This document shows positions 1-10,640 of a stretch of DNA of 64,000 bases, in pieces. Within the stretch, counting starts at the first letter, position 1. Each line of letters opens with the position of its first letter. Source of the stretch: Ligula intestinalis (lineage: Eukaryota; Platyhelminthes; Cestoda; Diphyllobothriidea; Diphyllobothriidae); NCBI GenBank assembly GCA_036362985.1, contig JAYGXS010000004.1:5439440-5503439 (forward strand). Direction: 5' to 3'. A program made the position numbers and the translations under genes. The notes beneath the pieces were generated by a model. The model made no database searches and had not been told where the DNA came from. It worked only from the letters and a program-made list of their open reading frames with translations.

Positions 1-226
1 GATACCTGAGATAGTGTGCGTTACGAATACTGCAAATTTAAAAGCACAGTACCAAGGCATGTCGAACTACCTGTTTAAAATTGAAGTTCATTTATAAACT
101 TCGGCAGTTAGTACCGTTCCTTTGATTTTTGATAAATATTTGCAACAACCTTCCTAGGATGTCAAACCGCTCATCTGGTCACAGTTTTCTTCTTTTGTCC
201 ATTGTCCACTTACGTTTCAGACCTTG

Positions 227-301
227 TTACAATAGTCGTCGGTTATTAAGCCCAATTTATTCTGGGCCCGAGGTGGGCCTAATAACCGCCGACTACTGTA
301 A
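227..301. repeat. Near-perfect 28-bp inverted repeat in a PSMA3 intron
   Basis: Bases 227-254 and 274-301 are reverse complements with about three mismatches, around a 19-base loop. The structure lies in the intron before the first visible PSMA3 exon. No protein is encoded. It could be a minimal fold-back element or an RNA hairpin in the pre-mRNA. Confidence 0.7.
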
Positions 302-445
302 CTGGTAGTTTTAACAGTTATTAACGGTACTTATACGGCGAAGCCCACCTCTGAGGATTCCCTCATGTTTGTTTTGGATTTCGAAATTTGGTTCTGTCCA
401 CCCCTAACTTAACTATTTTTAAATCAACTTTTTTCATTTTTAAAG

Positions 446-558
446 GCTTACGAGGGATGTGCAATCGGAAAGGCCAAACAGAATGCGAAGACTGAGTTAG
501 AGCAGTTAAAATTGAAAGATATGACTATCCAGGAACTGATCAAAGAGGCAGCAAAAAT
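446..558 (+). CDS. PSMA3: PSMA3 exon (third from last)
   Basis: Acceptor AG at 444-445 follows a T-rich tract. The exon starts in phase 0 (GCT TAC GAG) and leaves two bases (AT) before donor GTAAGT at 559. It carries the GCAIGKA segment and the following helix that in alpha subunits packs on the beta sandwich. Confidence 0.92.
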
Positions 559-2724
559 GTAAGTATTAAACAGCGACATTAAGAATGCAATAAATTTTAG
601 AAAAATATACCATTTACGTAGTTATTTTGCACTTCGCATTTTAAGCGTTTACTCATTTTCGAGTTTTGGGGAATAACTTTCCCACTGTGTCAGTAATGGT
701 ATAAATAGATACTACCACGCCCACGTTTGCAGCAGACAGCTCATTTTCTTATCTTGACATGCTTTTGACTTATAGTAAGGTTTACAAACTGTATTTCGCC
801 CTATATCCCAAATCTGAGTAGGAAGAGTAGTAAAATCCGGTCTCCAGTTGATTTGACGGGAATCATGTGGTTTAAATCGTAGGCAATGGATATTCTTCCC
901 TAATTCACTGTTTACTTAATAAACAACTAGTTAAATTAGTGCAGCAACGGTTTTTCCACGTTCCTGATATGACTTCTGTGGATGAGATGCATTTACTCTG
1001 CATTTGTATTCCTGAATGTCTACCATACTAATTAGATTTGCAGACCGCTCAGTCGTCCTCGCCTGAGCAAGTGATCAGCGTCAGAATGTTCCTACGGTTA
1101 GGAGTAGACTACTTGCATACCCGTACCTGTGACGGCTCCTACCAGTACTGGAATATCTGTTTTATGTCTTTCATGACATTCGTCGGCTGCGACTTCGCAC
1201 AATACATTCAACTTTTTGAGATATAGAGCGTGCTAGTATTGGTCTTGTGTTCAGTAAACTGAGTGAGAGGCTTCTCAGTTACCCTGTCGAAACTACCAAT
1301 CCTTGTCTGAGCCCCCGGTAACCCGTAGGCTCTAAACAATTTAATTCTTTCAGTGCGGTTGGTAGGTCTCCAGGCAAGACCGACAGTCGTGATGTGTTTT
1401 TTATGAGCAGGGCATATCCTCTTGGTCTTCGAAGACCATTTAAACTGAATAATCCCGATCAGTAAATTCCGTTCGGAAATCATCACCTAATAATTGGATT
1501 CTGAAATTTGCTATTGGTCTGAAGATGACCTTGTCTCACGCAGACTTCTTAAAAATGAATCCAGTAAAGTAATTTTAGCCGAGGAGAGGTTTGGTTCGGC
1601 GAACGAACTACGAGGACGTGGAAGGCTAAAATATGACACACGGACTAACAGCTCTGTGACCTGTTGACCGTAAACCGTCATTGAATAAGCTTGCTTGCCA
1701 CCACTGCCTTGTGGTTAGGTTCTTAAGTCAAAGCACTAGGGGAGACAATCTCGAACGAGCAATCCAAGCGGTCATCTGCCATCGTAATTTATAGTGAAGC
1801 AGTGTCAAATGTGCTTTTTGCCTTGGCATGATAGGGACGATATTCCTTCCTAAGTTGCCGGCGTCTTATAGTGACAAGACTACACCAGAGTGATTAGAGT
1901 AGATTGAAGACAAGAGCCGGACAGGCATCGTATTCTGATCCACGCTACTAGTTCACATCCTCACCCGACTACAGATGAAACAGGTCTTAGTTAATCGTTA
2001 AGCTAAATAGCTGTTATTTTGGTTATATACGAGTCCAAACAGCCATCCGAATTTTGTCCATGAAAAACCTCGAACCATCGACTTCGAATTCCTAAACTTT
2101 AATGTGCCGACGTTGGCTGTACAAAATCCCATTTTTAAGTTCTGGCAGTGACCAGGAATTCGAGAGGTTTATAACCCGAGTCTGCCCTACGGCGAAGTTT
2201 TCTGCCACTGTTATTTCGTATTTCCACAGTCTCCAACATTGAAGTTTAGGTATTACTTCATTCAGACAGTTATTTCTGCTATAGAGCATTAGCCTCCGAA
2301 CAGGTCGGACACATGGAACTGTCCATTTCAAGGAATAACTGTTAACGTCGGAGAAATCAAGCTTGTGCGTTTCAATGTGACAGATCTGGCTTTCCAGCTA
2401 TAGGGTCGATAATTACTGTTACCTAGCTCGTGTCTAATTATGGAAAGCAATAGTCTTGGGATTTGCACTTGATGCACCATTTCTAGGCTTTTTCTCTTCT
2501 TCACTTTAGCATTTACACCGTCCATGATGAAATCAAAGACAAGTCCTTTGAACTTAATCTAAGTTGGATCGGAGCTCGTAAGTCCCTCGTTTAACTCCTG
2601 TATTCATATTCTAGCAACTAATGCACAACATGAACTTGTGCCACAAGACGTGTTCACTCAAGCCGAAGAGTACGCCAAGAAAGCCCTGGAAGAAGCCGAC
2701 GACCTTGATGAGGAAATGGAATAA
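446..2724 (+). CDS. PSMA3: Proteasome subunit alpha type-3, C-terminal three exons (gene 5'-partial)
   Basis: Encodes the C-terminal part of the alpha-3 (alpha-7 in yeast naming) subunit of the 20S proteasome outer ring, a structural, non-catalytic subunit in cytoplasm and nucleus. Three exons join in frame: 446-558, 2510-2577 and 2615-2724. The joined product contains GCAIGKA, then [15 protein letters not shown], then [14 protein letters not shown] and LSWIGA, and ends in an acidic tail ([11 protein letters not shown]). This order and spacing match animal PSMA3, which also ends in an acidic tail used for partner binding. Splice sites are GT-AG and phases agree (AT|C for Ile, C|CA for Pro). 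The last intron is only 37 bp. The earlier exons lie upstream of the window. I see no frameshift or premature stop. Identification is from remembered family sequence; confidence is high. Confidence 0.93.
559..2509 (+). other. PSMA3: PSMA3 intron, no recognised content
   Basis: This 1,951-bp GT-AG intron contains only short uncharacteristic reading frames. I recognise no mobile-element protein, tRNA or repeat in it. Confidence 0.6.
2510..2577 (+). CDS. PSMA3: PSMA3 exon (penultimate)
   Basis: Acceptor AG is at 2508-2509. The first base completes an Ile codon. The exon encodes [15 protein letters not shown] and LSWIGA, the late beta strand and final helix region of PSMA3. Donor GTAAGT is at 2578. 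Confidence 0.92.
2615..2724 (+). CDS. PSMA3: PSMA3 terminal exon
   Basis: It follows a 37-bp intron (2578-2614). It encodes [20 protein letters not shown] and then an acidic tail, with the TAA stop at 2722-2724. Human PSMA3 also ends in an acidic run, so the tail is a family trait. Confidence 0.92.
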
Positions 2725-2736
2725 ATCACTTTTGCC

Positions 2737-2742
2737 AATAAA
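2737..2742 (+). terminator. PSMA3: Polyadenylation signal of PSMA3
   Basis: A canonical AATAAA hexamer lies 12 bases after the stop codon, implying a very short 3' UTR. Confidence 0.7.
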
Positions 2743-5735
2743 ACCCCTTTAACTACCACATAGTCTGCTTCCATGTAGTTTCTGTTTTCACTCTTGATCT
2801 GCCTACGAGGGGCTTTACCGAGTCTTTTATGACCAATCCATCCAGAAAAACAGAAAAAAGTTCATCCGGAGAATGCGTGTTTCCTCCAAATCTTCACCAG
2901 ATTTTAAGTCAACTGTTAACTTATCCTCATGAAAACCATTTGAACCGTCTCTCAGGCTTACACTCGGTAAAAAGTTGACCGGTGTATAATATGCCACTTC
3001 GTTATGTTAGTTATCAGCACGAGGTATATGCAGACTGCGATTTTCTGCGTTCCTCTGAACTGCTGGACGCCTTTTGTTCATATGCGTAAATTTAACGTCC
3101 ACACACAAATTTTCGTCCTCCAATAAAATCCGTATATGTCCCTCGATCGCAACAATTAGAAAGACTGACCCACAGTCTGATGGGGGGGGAGGTGCTTGAG
3201 TAATGAGTATGGATTCGAACTTCAGATATTCGATGCCTGGGGTTCAGCTATGGTCGGCTAGCGTCAGCTAGTAGTTTCAGGTATCGTCGCTATTTATCGC
3301 TGTGCGACTAGACTAACTCCCGAGACATAACGACACCAACAGGAGTCGTGCTGCAACTACCCCGGCGAACGGCTGTCCTACTTTTCGATGTTTAAATCAT
3401 CTTTCGGTGACCAAACACTTGCCTTTATCGATCCATGCACCTTGTCATTGGCAGTGAAAATCAAATGTGTTATGCACAGTCAACTTAAGTAGGGCGAGCC
3501 AATGGCAATGCCCGAGACTTGTTTCTGAGTGGCGAATTTGAAGGGGGAGGGAGTGAGTGAACGTTTTAAAGGTTAGCAAAATGGCGTACCCTGTTTCACG
3601 TTGACGTCTGGACGCAAACAGACTCCCTTGATGGGAGGAGCATTTTAATAGGTATGCACCCAATCGCGACTGTCGTACTGATTAAAAATAGCTCTTAAAA
3701 GCCAGGAGTGCGTATGATTTAGTAGTATTCAACTACCGGTACGTGAAAAGCATGATGTACTTTTGGCAGCATGATCGGATTTTCAACAAAAGCTGCTCTT
3801 ATTGGCAGCCGTATCGGCGGCCGGATATTTTGATTGCTAGATTCAGTGATATTTGTTAGCACCTTTAGATACTGTGAGCGTCTGTTCTCTCGGGCGCCAG
3901 ACTGGAAGAACTGCATCCTGATTTATCATGCCTGCATATCAGATTGCATGGTCTCAACTCCTCCGGATAAGAAATTGAGACTCCCTTGCTTCTTGTGGAT
4001 GTTAACATACTGGTTTGCGTTTCTGCGGTCGCTTATTTCCTTCCCCTCATTACCTTGCCGTGCCGTCTTTTATGAGAGATATAAATCATTCAGGGGGTAA
4101 GTACTATTCCCCTGTCTTGGTTGGCCCACTCCAGTTACCGATTGCTTGAATCCTTCATGCATTGATGAATAGTCTAATTTTCGTGATCCATCTCGACAGA
4201 TTTGGTATATACTTGCTGTTGAAAGCCAAAAGATGGACTGTGCGCACAATCGTTTGCTAACACAGACCCGGTTAGCTTAGCTGAGGGCTGGTAGTTGGTG
4301 CGACATTCCTGAACTTCGATTTGGCGGCACTATTCTCGCAGTGACTTTACTTAATGCGGAAAAAACTTGCCGCTGCAATTTTCAGCCCGGGTTCCGTGTG
4401 GGGGGAGGAGGAAGTGAGATGCTAGGTGGAAGGAATAATATATTCTGTTGTAACCGAGTGTGTTCCTGTGTTTCAAACCGGTTATGTTCCCCCAGTACGT
4501 GTTAGGAAGAGAAGACAGGATAGGATAACTGATGCTATTTTACTGTAACTTGTACATCAACACTGTTCCGCGTGTCCAGTAGCCTCGTCTGGTCGGCAGC
4601 GTGTCCAACAGTAGAGTCCCCATTCTGCTAGCGCCTCGCTATTTAAGGGGCAGTCGTCATTGCTCCCCATTGGTTCTCCCAGTACGCTCGCTCACGCACG
4701 TCTGTGCGTCTTTTCTCGCGTGAAGCAGTCCGGCTTCTGGGGCAGTCAGACTCCGCATGCCTTCTTTGTTGTGGCATAATGTCCACCCCCTGACGGTCGC
4801 ACGACATGGCCCGTTGTGTATGCGTCGGACTGGCCTCACGTGACCTCGCAGTGTCTGACATGCTCGGCCACCCTAATACCTCCCTGTCCGGCGTGACCTC
4901 TGTGTGTGTCTCTGTCTGGGTGATTTGCTCGAGCCTCCCAACATATTCGCACAGAGAAAGTGGAGAATCGGTTACAGGAAGTTGACAGTCAGAGGAGTAC
5001 ACGACCACCCGCAAGAGGACTGGTGTACAAAGTGCACGAGCACAAAAGTCCTCACAGTGAGGTTCTGCGTGAATCAGTCTTAGAAATGATTAGCCAGACT
5101 GGACTGCGGTCGACAGAAACTGGTGCGCGTGTGCTACCAGTTGCAAGAGGCTGAGCGTTGTCACTACAAGTGTTCAAAGTGCCTCTGTTTTTTTGGTCGC
5201 AGGCCTTAGTTGTGGCTAACTGCAGAAAATATTAATCAGTCAAAACTATAGCGACTCCCGTTTCAACCGTCATTCCCGATTAACCTATTTTAGGAGTTAT
5301 TTCCGCTTTGAATACGTGCTGGGTTCCTACCCCTTAGTCTTGCGCACAGTGCCGGTTTACTTCGCCTAACCACGACGTGAAGCCCAAGGGCTATCCTCAG
5401 CTCCAAGTGGTCGCAATACACACCAAAGCTTTCTTTTCGATTTGTCATCATTTTCGGAGGCACTTTATTACATAGCCTACCAAGTACGTAGTATATGTTA
5501 ACGAGATCCTGGACTATGCGAGCATGTCCCGACCAAAGTTGCTGACAGGCGACTTTGCCGTGGTAGAAGTTGTATGAAAAATTAATTTTATTCCACTGTG
5601 AAAAGTGCGCAGGCGGAAATAGGATTTCACGGACGCGTAGTTTAAAGGAGCATGCTGGTTCAGCTATTGTTCCATTGAGGCTTCTGTATTTCGAAAAACC
5701 GCCGTTTCGCCTGTACTGAACTTACATTTCCGGCA
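2743..5735. other. Intergenic DNA, nothing recognised
   Basis: No gene, RNA or known element is recognised. There is a short G run near 3181. Around 4560-5160 the sequence is more GC-rich, with a 123-codon minus-strand frame (4643-5014) that has no recognisable domain. Confidence 0.5.
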
Positions 5736-5860
5736 GCCCCAAGTCTGTCCTATCTCGTATCCGAAGTCCGTCAAGCAGTACCTGCTATTGCTTTCTGCTT
5801 ATATATCTGATGATGATGCGCGACGGATCTCGAAACGTCAGGCAAATAAAAGTATTGTCC
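5736..5860 (+). mobile_element. Penelope-like element 3' relic (hammerhead-like motif)
   Basis: A CTGATGA box at 5807-5813 is followed by CGAAACGTCA at 5831-5840 and an AATAAA run. This arrangement is typical of Penelope-like elements, which carry hammerhead ribozyme motifs near their ends. Stem II is weak here: only GAT 5815-5817 with ATC 5827-5829 is obvious. No reverse transcriptase remains nearby. Confidence 0.5.
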
Positions 5861-6469
5861 CAGCGATGGAGTCGACTTCTTCTCAGATAAAAGAATGTTG
5901 GATTTTGCAGTTTCAGAAACTCTCGATTTAGCTAGTGTCTGGTGGACGCAATAGGATTAATTTAACGAGAAAACCTCTCGACTGCTGTCTGCTTTGGTTT
6001 TAGCAAGCTGGTCCTCTGGTTCCTTTTCTCCCTCCTGGTTCCTCAGGAAGGAGTTCCGTAATCTAAAAGAGGGACAGGCATTCGATGAAGCCATAATTCC
6101 ATCCCTATTAAGCTACCCAATGTTTTTACGTTGTACATACCTTTACGGCCTTGATCCCCACAGTTGGGTGCGATGAAAATATCTGACACCGGGTGTACAT
6201 CACAGAATAGCCATTATGCTGCAAATGAACGCCATCTACCCAGCTGCCAAAAACCAAACGCATGCAGTACGTGTGGCTGGCGTCAGGCTGGAAGAATGGA
6301 TTTTGCTCAGCGGGGTGGCTGAGATTTATTCTCGCATCTGTATCCGTAAAAAAGGTTTCATCAGGCAGCTGGGTCAGTATTGCAGTCCACAGCACAACGC
6401 CATCCGGCCACAGTAATCTCGATGCCATGTGAGACATATTATGGCTCTTATGATACTACTTTAAAGTTA
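5861..6469. other. Intergenic DNA, nothing recognised
   Basis: Several short overlapping frames occur on both strands, but none resembles a known protein. Confidence 0.5.
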
Positions 6470-6590
6470 GTTGACCCGATTGTGAAAAAACTCGTGGCAT
6501 TCCGTGGGATTCGAACACGCACAGAAGGAAGGCCTTTTACGCAAGCCAACGCTCTACCTACTTGAGCTACGAATGTCGCGCTTCACACCG
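6470..6590 (-). repeat. tRNA-like SINE-type repeat, minus copy
   Basis: Read on the minus strand it has an A-box-like TAGCTCAAGTAGGTAGAGC and a B-box-like GTTCGAATCC segment. The anticodon arm cannot pair, so it is not a functional tRNA. It is the inverted partner of the copy at 6770-6890. Confidence 0.6.
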
Positions 6591-6769
6591 TGGTTTTGAT
6601 CACGCTTGGATCGATATTACCTGCCCAACTTTGCCGCTCATATGGAATCCACCAATACGGGACAGCAAGTTGCCTGCCCAAGGAGGATTTCCTAAGCAAT
6701 CATCTACAATACACCTGAATGACTACTAGGCTGACTTAAGTATTAAGTTAGTTTAGCAGATTTGAAGCG

Positions 6770-6890
6770 CTAAATTCGTAGCTCAAGTAGGTAGAGCTTT
6801 GGCATGCGTAAAAGGCCTCCCTCCTATGCGGGTTCGAACCCTGCCGAATGCCGCGGGTTTTTTCACAATTGGGTCAACCAAATTAACCAA
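6770..6890 (+). repeat. tRNA-like SINE-type repeat, plus copy
   Basis: A-box-like TAGCTCAAGTAGGTAGAGC lies near 6779 and B-box-like GGTTCGAACCC near 6830. Homology to 6470-6590 (reverse strand) extends past the tRNA-like part into a shared tail ending around GTCAACCAAATTAACC. This shows a repeat rather than a tRNA gene. Confidence 0.6.
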
Positions 6891-6894
6891 ATCT

Positions 6895-7079
6895 GTCAAA
6901 CCAATTTAATAACTACTTTAAATACTTAAGTAACGGTTGTTTATATAATTAACTAATATCTGCAATACAGCGAATATGCCTACTGACTCACTAATGTTCT
7001 TGCATACCATTGAGATCGTACTGTTTTCGCTATAAGCTGCATGTGTCTAAATTGATTACGGCAACACACGCTTATGCAT
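6895..7079. other. AT-rich spacer, nothing recognised
   Basis: A short AT-rich segment between the tRNA-like repeat and the 3' end of the next LINE fragment. It holds no reading frame or repeat that I recognise. Confidence 0.4.
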
Positions 7080-8115
7080 ACAAGTCAAGTTTATTGCAGG
7101 AAATATAGGCAAACGCCTTTGAACTCCCTCTTGGTACATAGGATTTAAGAAATACGTCGGCATAGCCGAACATTCCAAAGAAGTCGTTGACACAATGTCA
7201 GACGACTACTCGCTTGTTTCAAGTAATACACTCACACTCAGTTTACAAGAGCCAGCAGCGTAACTGAGGAAGAAGAGCAGACAGTGAAAAAACTCCTAAG
7301 GCTGGCTCATAATTCAAAATGGAATGTCATTTGTGGTTTTTAGGAGAAAAACTGTCGCTCGTGGGGAAGATGTGTGAATGATAGGAGCATGATGCTTCTG
7401 GGAATGTTGGCGGCAGCCATGGCGTTCATAGCGAGTAATATCTACATCCGAAGGACCATGCGAGGAAGAGACCTCGGAGTCACGAGAACGTCCCGAAGAA
7501 CCGGAGATGCGACCATGATATACCTTTGCTGTGTCAGGAGCAGAGGAGCCCGCCACGTCGTCAGCAGTCGGTCGATACGAGAAAGGTTGTGACAGGGCCA
7601 CGTAGCCTAGGACCATAGGTGCGGTAGATGCGACCTCAGACGCGATCAGCGCAGTTCGCATTGTGAGCAGAGACGTCGGTTAGCTAGGTAGTCTTAACGC
7701 ATTTGGTAAAATAATAATAATGATTGAAATTACTATTAGCATATATTTATAGCATTTAAGTGTTTGGATTTAGAGCAGTTCAGTTTTGGATTCGAAGCAC
7801 TTCAATGATTGGATTCCGAACACTTCAGTGTTAGATTCGGAGCACTCAATCGCGACGATACTCATTAAATCGGTCAAGTTTTGCTTTAAAAACATCCATG
7901 GAGAGGGACATGACAATAATTGCAGGAAGGGCATTCCATGCCTGGATTACCCTCTTAGAGAAAAAGCATTTTCTTGGGTCAAGTCTTGCCCCAGTCACAA
8001 TTTGAGGGGGTGTCCTCGCAGCCTAGTGGTGCTGGCCTGCTCAAAGAAGACATTTGTTTGGAGGCAGCAATCCTGGCCACGCAGCATGCGAAATGCCTGG
8101 CTGTAATCCAGAGGA
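7080..8115 (-). mobile_element. CR1-like non-LTR retrotransposon, 5'-truncated (RT C-terminus plus 3' UTR)
   Basis: On the minus strand about 8115-7830 encodes the far C-terminus of a LINE reverse transcriptase. Readable pieces are [11 protein letters not shown], then NAFSLRVIQAWNALP, then DVFKAKLDRF, with internal stops. A roughly 750-bp 3' UTR follows. It includes GCGACAGTTTTTCTCC and AGGGAGTTCAAAGGCG and ends in CAATAAACTTGACTTG near 7080. The same 3' UTR recurs at 35.98-36.4 kb and 58.44-58.86 kb. Confidence 0.8.
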
Positions 8116-8805
8116 AACATGTCTGTCAACATGGCATACAGGCGTGGCGGCCATGGCTAGCAAAGGACACAGCATGTCTGGAGAAAGTGCAGCGTCGAGC
8201 AACAATGCTAGTAAAAGGTCTAAAGAACCACACTTACATAGATAGACTGGCATGTCTACATTTATTCCCTCTGCATTACAGGCAACAAAGAGGGGATCTT
8301 ATCCTAGTTTACAAGATAATAAACGGTCTTGAGAAAGGATTACGCTTTGAAGGTATGTTTCAGTGGCACCTCTCGCCTCATCTCTGTGGGCACACAATGA
8401 AGCTGCGCATGAAAATGTCCAAGATAAAACTCCGCTTTGAATTCTTCACGCACGTGTCATACAACAGTGGAACACCCTTCCACTGTCAGTCGTGGAGGCC
8501 ACTTCTCTTCAGATGTACAAACAACGCTTGGATAAATACATGCGTCCCCTATCCTCTCTCCAAGTCTGAACTCTAAAAACCAGACATATATTGTAAAAAA
8601 CAATGCTACTGTCCTCCCTTCAAGTCTGACCTCTAAAAACCAGACATATATTGTAAAAAACAATGCTACTCACTGTTTGCTAATACTATGTTAGAAGGGG
8701 TAAGTTTTTATAGGTGCTTGTACACGTTCTAAATAGGGTTTTCAAAGGCATTGCCTATTATCCTCACCAAATAAACTGAAGAAAACTGAAATAAACTGAA
8801 ACATG
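8116..8805 (+). mobile_element. CR1-like non-LTR retrotransposon, second 5'-truncated copy
   Basis: The frame from about 8135 encodes [26 protein letters not shown] and [14 protein letters not shown], the C-terminal region after the reverse-transcriptase core. Near 8450 one frameshift moves the reading to [20 protein letters not shown] 60-bp tandem duplication follows, and the copy ends with AATAAACTGAA repeats near 8770-8800. It abuts the minus-strand copy. Both retain the C-terminus, so they are two insertions rather than one twin-primed one. Confidence 0.8.
8552..8670 (+). repeat. Two-unit 60-bp tandem duplication in LINE 3' UTR
   Basis: Units 8552-8611 and 8612-8670 differ at only a few positions. 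Both contain CTAAAAACCAGACATATATT. Confidence 0.9.
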
Positions 8806-9299
8806 GCCATGTCTTCAAATTTTTCTTCTGTCCAGTTTTTTATATTTCTTTTATTTGATGTTTCCTTTTCCAGCTTTTCGATTTCCTTCCGTTGCGTGCG
8901 GCATAGCCTAGTCTGCGTTTTAACGTGGCTAACTGACGAAAGCAAATGAAGTCTTAAAAGACCGATTTTGCTCTCTCGTCTTAATCAGTGACGATTCCCG
9001 ATGACTGCCGTTTTCACCCCTATGCGTCCAGATGCGATGGCTCTGAAAGAAAACTGTGAAACAAGACGTACTTTCCATTTTTGATTCCATTTTTTAAACA
9101 AAATTTGAAATACTCCACCAGTGTTTCGATTTCCTATAGGCTCTTCTAAGTATTATACTGAGCATTTATGATCTGTTCTAGAGACAGCGACAGATGCGAC
9201 AGTAACGGGGCTATTTGGTAAAATTTTAAAACACTGAACGCGAATACTTGAATAAATGTCGGGACTTAGTCTAGAAAGTTCCGTTCTGAGTACCTTAAT
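8806..9299. other. Intergenic DNA, nothing recognised
   Basis: Only short frames without recognisable domains. Confidence 0.5.
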
Positions 9300-9815
9300 C
9301 AAAATTCGATCAACAACCCCTTGTGGGATCATAAATCTCCGCAATCAACAAAGACTTCGCTGACCAGTCTATCCGGTCGTGGAACTCATAAGTTCCTGCC
9401 CTCCCTTGAACAGTAGGAGGCATTCTTGTGGACCTTAAAGCCACCGTTGACTCATCACGCCAACGCTTCGGTTCCCGTGATGGCTGACCCCTAGCCTGTC
9501 TATCGCTGGAGGACCAGGACCATCTACTAACAAACACGGTTAAAACTCGCGCAATGCAACCAAACACAGGCCCGCTTACACAAGACCTTAAGTTGGTGGC
9601 TGGGACCGGAGACACTTGGAATTCACCTCCGCGCGTCGCGGTTGCGGCGAAGCCGCTCTCTCCCACTGGCCTCACCGTCGGACGCCCTGCAAGACCTATT
9701 GGCAACTTTCCCCCTAACTATTCTGTAATCAATACACTGTTCCGTCTAGGCTGCCATCCAAAGACTTCTCCCATCTCCTAAGGAACCGGGCCTCGAAGAC
9801 TGTAGCTGTAAGGAA
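9300..9815 (+). repeat. Interspersed repeat family A, copy 1
   Basis: A GC-richer block ending in the motif AAGGAACCGGGCCTCGAAGA, shared in variant form by copies ending near 10640 and 35790 and, in reverse, at 12465-12500 and 24150-24190. The family's type is unknown. The left boundary is uncertain. Confidence 0.5.
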
Positions 9816-9974
9816 TAATCGTCTTAGCCTTAACACCTATAGCATATCTCGCGAAATGTTAACTGAGATTATATTTTTTAAATTAAAAAGGATTTGTGAG
9901 GTGTGGATGTCATAGTGATTATTATGCAGCATAATTTCAAGACATTTTAGTAAATTACTCATGTATGAACAGTT

Positions 9975-10032
9975 CACAGCCTCACTGGGATTTGAACCCA
10001 CGCCATCAAGGGATGGCTTGAGTACAGCCAAT
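9975..10032 (-). repeat. tRNA-like fragment
   Basis: On the minus strand GGCGTGGGTTCAAATCCCAG forms a T-arm/B-box-like end. The rest of the cloverleaf is not convincing. Probably a tRNA-derived SINE relic. Confidence 0.4.
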
Positions 10033-10289
10033 TATTGATTTTTTCATGGGTTTTTAAACGTCCTTTTGAATCCAAGTGGATTTCTTTTGCAAATCATTCA
10101 TAATTTTTATAGTACTACTTATACAATGCTAGTAGGCCTACTCCATGCCTTATTTTTTCTTCAGGTTTTCAGGTTTGCCACTTGGGGCTATAATTTTGAA
10201 GCGGATCTGCTGTTGCAATTGCTTTTAGCGTTTCAAAACTGAAAGCTGCACATATACTGTTTTTAAAAAAATCAGATATTCCTCTGTGT

Positions 10290-10640
10290 CATTCGGAGGA
10301 TTCCGGATAGATGGGGTCTTAAGGACCCCACTGCGCGCTCGCAACGCTCGCCTCTCGCGACTACTAGAAGGTGTGCACTCACTAGTGTCTGACTACCCCA
10401 ATCCGGTCCGGCCAGCCATCTCCCAGTGGCTGACTCATACAAAGACCGCGATGTAGATGCAGCTATGACTGCCGCGTTCACACACTTCGGATGCCAGCCC
10501 TCGCGGCTGTGGACGCATGCCCGTCCGACAGCCAACTTTCTCCAACCTATTCGCACCTCTCTTTTTACAAAATCTGCTATTTATCCCACCTAGCGTCCCA
10601 CTTCTTATCTCTCCATACGGAACCGGGTCTGAAGATCGCA
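10290..10640 (+). repeat. Interspersed repeat family A, copy 2
   Basis: A GC-rich block ending in ACGGAACCGGGTCTGAAGAT, a diverged form of the family A terminal motif. No conserved protein was recognised. Confidence 0.45.

Noticed and set aside
4643..5014. 123-codon minus-strand frame
   Set aside because: GC-rich stretch with overlapping open frames on both strands and no recognised domain.
6770..6850. Possible functional tRNA gene
   Set aside because: The anticodon stem does not pair, the acceptor stem is degenerate, and homology to 6470-6590 extends beyond the tRNA-like part.
7314..7661. 115-codon minus-strand frame
   Set aside because: Lies in the LINE 3' UTR, whose sequence recurs at 36 and 58 kb without a conserved frame.
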